From Deltaproteobacteria bacterium (GTDB taxonomy: Bacteria; Desulfobacterota; DSM-4660; Desulfatiglandales; B25-G16): a stretch of 16,722 nucleotides of DNA. The notes under the pieces were generated by a model. The model saw only the letters and a program-made list of their open reading frames with translations. It ran no database searches and was not told where the DNA came from. The stretch spans positions 1 through 16,722 of the forward strand of contig QMLT01000008.1 in the NCBI GenBank assembly GCA_003646875.1, written 5' to 3'. Below are positions 14,519 to 16,722 of this stretch, in pieces (within the stretch, counting starts at the first letter, position 1; each line of letters starts with the position of its first letter). The translations under genes and the position numbers were made by a program.

Positions 14519-14737
14519 TTATCGTGTCATTGGCGCCCCACATTTAGGGCACTTAAGTTCGTAGCAGGGGGAACCTGTTTGGTGAGTAGTTCTATAGCCA
14601 CAATTAGGGCATACACATTCTCCACCGGTTCCGAGTCCGCTACCGCCACTCATCCTGCCACGACCTCCGCCTCGTCCAAGGCCCCTTCCAGTCCCCGGGC
14701 CTCTTCCTGCTGGTCCTGTGCCATCTCCTCTTGGCAT
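14519..14737 (-). CDS. Gly/Arg-rich small zinc-ribbon protein
   Basis: The 72-residue protein has two parts. Residues 1-40 are low-complexity (MPRGDGTGPAGRGPGTGRG and repeats of G, R and S), like the start of the small DUF5320-type proteins common in anaerobes. Residues 41-72 form a compact zinc ribbon: CVCPNCGYRTTHQTGSPC and ELKCPKCGAPM, with Cys41, Cys43, Cys46, Cys58, Cys63 and Cys66. Such proteins often lie beside MinD-like ATPase and dinitrogenase-cofactor-like genes, which are absent here. A very strong AAAGGAGG is placed nine bases before the ATG. Function unknown; metal binding is the only firm inference. Confidence 0.8.
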   Translation of the reverse strand: MPRGDGTGPAGRGPGTGRGLGRGGGRGRMSGGSGLGTGGECVCPNCGYRTTHQTGSPCYELKCPKCGAPMTR

Positions 14738-14769
14738 GTAAATCGCCTCCTTTCTTGATTCCTTTATAA

Positions 14770-14922
14770 CTACAATTTAATTACGAACGTAAAATATTCA
14801 ACCCACAAATGATTAGTTGGTCTTTCTACTATAGCTTGCTTTTGCTCTAAATTTTTTATTCTATTTAGGATATCTTCAGTCCTTTTAACAATCCCCCACA
14901 CTTTTTTTGAGTGAGCACTGGC
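14770..14922 (-). other. Open in-frame extension past the flavoprotein stop, possible small or degraded ORF
   Basis: Directly after the TAA of the flavoprotein gene, the same frame stays open for 50 codons up to a TAG at 14770-14772. The encoded peptide looks protein-like, with a heptad-like DILNRIKNLEQKQAIVER and then HLWVEYFTFVIKL. A GTG at 14899-14901 could start a 44-residue protein, but no ribosome-binding site precedes it. The flavoprotein already has normal family length, so this is not an obvious missing C-terminus. It may be a gene remnant or chance in AT-rich DNA. Confidence 0.2.
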
Positions 14923-16263
14923 TTAAGTTTTTCTGGCCTTGTTTGCAGCAATCAGGATAGGATCCCATGCCGGGGCAAAGGGTGGTGCATACCCCAAATC
15001 CAGATGATATACATCCTCTGCCGTCATACCCGCATGTAAGACCGCAGCCATAACATCTATTCTGTGGGCAACTCCTTCCCTGCCTATCATCTGAGCACCA
15101 AGTAATCTGCGGGTATCTCTCTCCGTGATAAGGTGAACGGTGATTGGATAACCTCCGGGATAATGCTTAGAACGAGACCTGTGGCGGATGGTAGTTGCAT
15201 AGGCATCAAATCCATCACCAATGGCCTCCTTTAAGCTGAGTCCAGTCCGTGCGACCTCCAGGTCAAATATCTTTGATACAGCGGTACCAACAATGCCTGG
15301 GAATTCTGTATTCATCCCTCCAATATTCTCACCGGCCACTCTTCCTGCCTTGTTAGCTGTTGTTCCAAGTGGTATATACGCTGGTTTCCCACGCACTATG
15401 TGATATGCCTCAGCACAATCTCCCCCTGAGTAAACACGATCTAAATTTGTTTCCTGGCGCTTGTTCACAGCAATCGCACCGGTTATACCTATCTCCACAC
15501 CTATTTGCTTAGCGAGGCCAACGTTTGGGACAGCCCCCTTTGCAATGAGTACCGTCTCAGCTTTCACATCCCCCTTGTTGGTAACTGCCTTCTCCACTTT
15601 ACCGGAACCCTCGAAGGAAAGGATGTCCACACCAGTAACGATAGTTACACTCTTTGATCTCACCTCTTCCTCAACCAGGGCAGACATCTCCGGATCAAAG
15701 TTCAATAGCATCTGAGACGTCTTCTTCAGTATGGTGACATGCTTTCCCATGGTCACGAAGGCCTCTGCCATCTCAAGGCCGATATATCCTCCACCACAGA
15801 TTACTACATTCTCTGCATCTCGCGCGCTATTCTGGATAGCAATAGCGTCCTCCACGGTGCGTAAGGTATGCACGCCCTTCAGTTTTTCTCCAGCAACGCC
15901 CGCAGTCTTACCAGTAGCACCTGTGGCGATCATGAGGTAATCGAACGACTCTTTGAAACTCCTGTGGTTAATCAGATCATCAACAGTGACATATCCATTT
16001 TTATAGTCTATCTCAACTACCTCGTGCATCCTGTGTATAGGGATAGAACGTTTCTGTTCAAACTCCTCTGGAGTAATTTCAATGAGATCCTCTGGTTGAG
16101 GAACAAGTCCTGACACGAAGTATGGCTCAGAGCATGCCCCATAAGATATATATCCTGATTTTTCGAAGACCACAGGGCTCATATTCTCCTTCTTGAGCCG
16201 CTTGGCGGCACTCGCAGCAGATAGCCCGGCGGCAACTCCGCCTATTACTATCAGTTTCTCCAT
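14923..16263 (-). CDS. CoA-disulfide reductase / NADH oxidase-like FAD pyridine nucleotide-disulfide oxidoreductase
   Basis: The 446 residues show an N-terminal FAD Rossmann motif (VIGGVAAGLSAA, 6-17), the single redox-active Cys44 in SYGACSEPYFVSG, an ATGATG segment (113-118), a second nucleotide-binding motif GGGYIGLE (157-164), and the FAD-contact YSGGDCAEA (278-286). A C-terminal dimerisation domain ends in LDLGYAPPFAPAWDP (421-435). The YAPPF Tyr425 and a single Cys, in place of a CxxxxC pair, define the CoA-disulfide reductase/Nox/NADH-persulfide reductase branch, which uses NAD(P)H to reduce disulfides, persulfides or O2. There is no C-terminal rhodanese domain. In an anaerobe, a redox or oxygen-defence role, or sulfur reduction, is likely; the exact substrate cannot be fixed. 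GGAGG lies eight bases before the ATG. It ends 185 bases before the zinc-ribbon gene on the same strand. Confidence 0.9.
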   Translation of the reverse strand: MEKLIVIGGVAAGLSAASAAKRLKKENMSPVVFEKSGYISYGACSEPYFVSGLVPQPEDLIEITPEEFEQKRSIPIHRMHEVVEIDYKNGYVTVDDLINHRSFKESFDYLMIATGATGKTAGVAGEKLKGVHTLRTVEDAIAIQNSARDAENVVICGGGYIGLEMAEAFVTMGKHVTILKKTSQMLLNFDPEMSALVEEEVRSKSVTIVTGVDILSFEGSGKVEKAVTNKGDVKAETVLIAKGAVPNVGLAKQIGVEIGITGAIAVNKRQETNLDRVYSGGDCAEAYHIVRGKPAYIPLGTTANKAGRVAGENIGGMNTEFPGIVGTAVSKIFDLEVARTGLSLKEAIGDGFDAYATTIRHRSRSKHYPGGYPITVHLITERDTRRLLGAQMIGREGVAHRIDVMAAVLHAGMTAEDVYHLDLGYAPPFAPAWDPILIAANKARKT

Positions 16264-16722
16264 AATTTAACCTCCAAAACCGTTAGACCTTCACTGTTAA
16301 TCTCAGCAGAATATGTAACTTCTTCTCAATAAGTTGGGTTATCTGTCACTGAATAAGGCGCAACAAGGCCTGCATAAAGCCAGGGAGCATGGGTATGTCT
16401 TTTTTTCTCTCATGCCCTATAAGTAATGCTTAAGACACCCCATAAATCAGGACACCAACCGACATATAGCATAATAGTCAAATCCATGTTGCGCGCGTGT
16501 CCCGATTTATGGGGGCACGCTGAGGCCGCCTATTAAGGGCATGTAGCAAAAAAAGACATACCCATGCTCCTTTAAATGATATGTCGCATTTTTTAAACTG
16601 CTGCCCCAACTTATTGATAAGTTACGAAATTCCAATAAAAATAAATGTAAGCAAAAAAGAAAACCATAATTTCTTGGAAAATCTATTCCTTTATGGCCCA
16701 GTACGATCTTAACAACAAATCC
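16264..16722. other. Non-coding right end of the window
   Basis: No gene can be supported in these 459 bases. The first 50 should hold the promoter and ribosome-binding site of the flavoprotein gene. The large inverted repeat at 16315-16625 fills most of the rest, and the last 97 bases are very AT-rich. A minus-strand frame open from the right edge to a TAA at 16507-16509 runs through half of the repeat and is not convincing. Confidence 0.6.
16315..16625. repeat. Large imperfect inverted repeat, about 130-base arms; possible MITE or mobile-element remnant
   Basis: The left arm (about 16315-16455) and right arm (about 16497-16625) are inverted copies interrupted by mismatched stretches. The best-matching blocks are CAATAAGTTGGG (16327-16338) with 16605-16616, a perfect 23-base block at 16384-16406 with 16548-16570, CATGCCCT (16411-16418) with 16536-16543, and CCCCATAAATC (16438-16448) with 16504-16514, continuing as GGACAC/GTGTCC. 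The loop is about 41 bases. The GTGTCCCGATTTATGGGG block resembles ends of some transposable elements, but no transposase frame or clear target duplication is visible. Confidence 0.65.

Noticed and set aside
14471..14758. Plus-strand frame of 113 codons covering 14417-14758
   Set aside because: It is antisense to the Gly/Arg-rich zinc-ribbon gene and to the hairpin, and has no ribosome-binding site; the minus-strand frame has AAAGGAGG and an ordered zinc ribbon.
16507..16722. Minus-strand frame of 71 codons open from the right edge to a TAA at 16507-16509
   Set aside because: It runs through half of the inverted repeat, is rich in Phe/Leu from AT-rich DNA and shows no motif; the missing 5' part prevents a final decision.
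1..16722. CRISPR arrays, tRNA or rRNA genes, integrase or phage genes
   Set aside because: No regularly spaced repeats, cloverleaf-like sequence, rRNA signature or integrase/transposase frame was seen on reading both strands.

Overview
The window is bacterial chromosomal DNA of moderate, slightly AT-leaning composition. It is dominated by a five-gene Wood-Ljungdahl (reductive acetyl-CoA) operon. Together with an acyl-CoA dehydrogenase, a CoA-disulfide-reductase-like flavoprotein and small Gly/Arg-rich zinc-ribbon proteins, this suggests a strict anaerobe such as a sulfate-reducing or syntrophic Desulfobacterota-type bacterium. That taxonomic guess is inference from gene content; the window has no rRNA or other phylogenetic marker.

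Layout. (1) 1-1984: the 3' part of an acyl-CoA dehydrogenase gene runs in from the left edge and meets, tail to tail with a 4-base overlap, an ADP-ribosylglycohydrolase (ARH/DraG family) gene on the minus strand. (2) 1985-2494: a 510-base AT-rich intergenic region with short repeats, candidate sigma-70 promoters and a hairpin beside the first ribosome-binding site of the operon. (3) 2495-10220, plus strand: acsD (corrinoid protein small subunit), acsA (CO dehydrogenase), acsB (acetyl-CoA synthase), acsC (corrinoid protein large Fe-S subunit) and acsE (methyl-H4folate methyltransferase), closed by a GC-rich hairpin terminator near 10274-10303. All A-cluster, corrinoid Fe-S and pterin-site residues expected of active enzymes are visible, and nearly all CODH cluster ligands. 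(4) 10373-14737, minus strand: six genes. In transcription order they are a Gly/Arg-rich zinc-ribbon protein, a 58-residue acidic small protein, an unrecognised 207-residue protein that may have winged-helix parts, a DUF1638 protein, a divergent PTS enzyme I-like protein and a 10-cysteine mini-protein. Several intergenic hairpins and palindromes separate them. (5) 14923-16263, minus strand: a CoA-disulfide reductase/NADH-oxidase-like flavoprotein. (6) 16264-16722: no convincing gene, but a roughly 310-base imperfect inverted repeat that looks like a mobile-element remnant or long-hairpin element.

How it fits together: AcsE moves a methyl group from methyl-tetrahydrofolate to the AcsC/AcsD corrinoid protein, AcsA interconverts CO2 and CO, and AcsB joins methyl, CO and CoA into acetyl-CoA, or runs the cycle in reverse to oxidise acetyl-CoA. 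The minus-strand module facing the operon is the least explained part. It pairs an enzyme I-like PEP-phosphotransferase lacking the usual GG-x-TSH loop with a Cys-rich peptide. It also contains a DUF1638 protein, a family I associate with corrinoid methyltransferase loci. The other unusual protein is the acyl-CoA dehydrogenase, which has no glutamate at either classical catalytic-base position.
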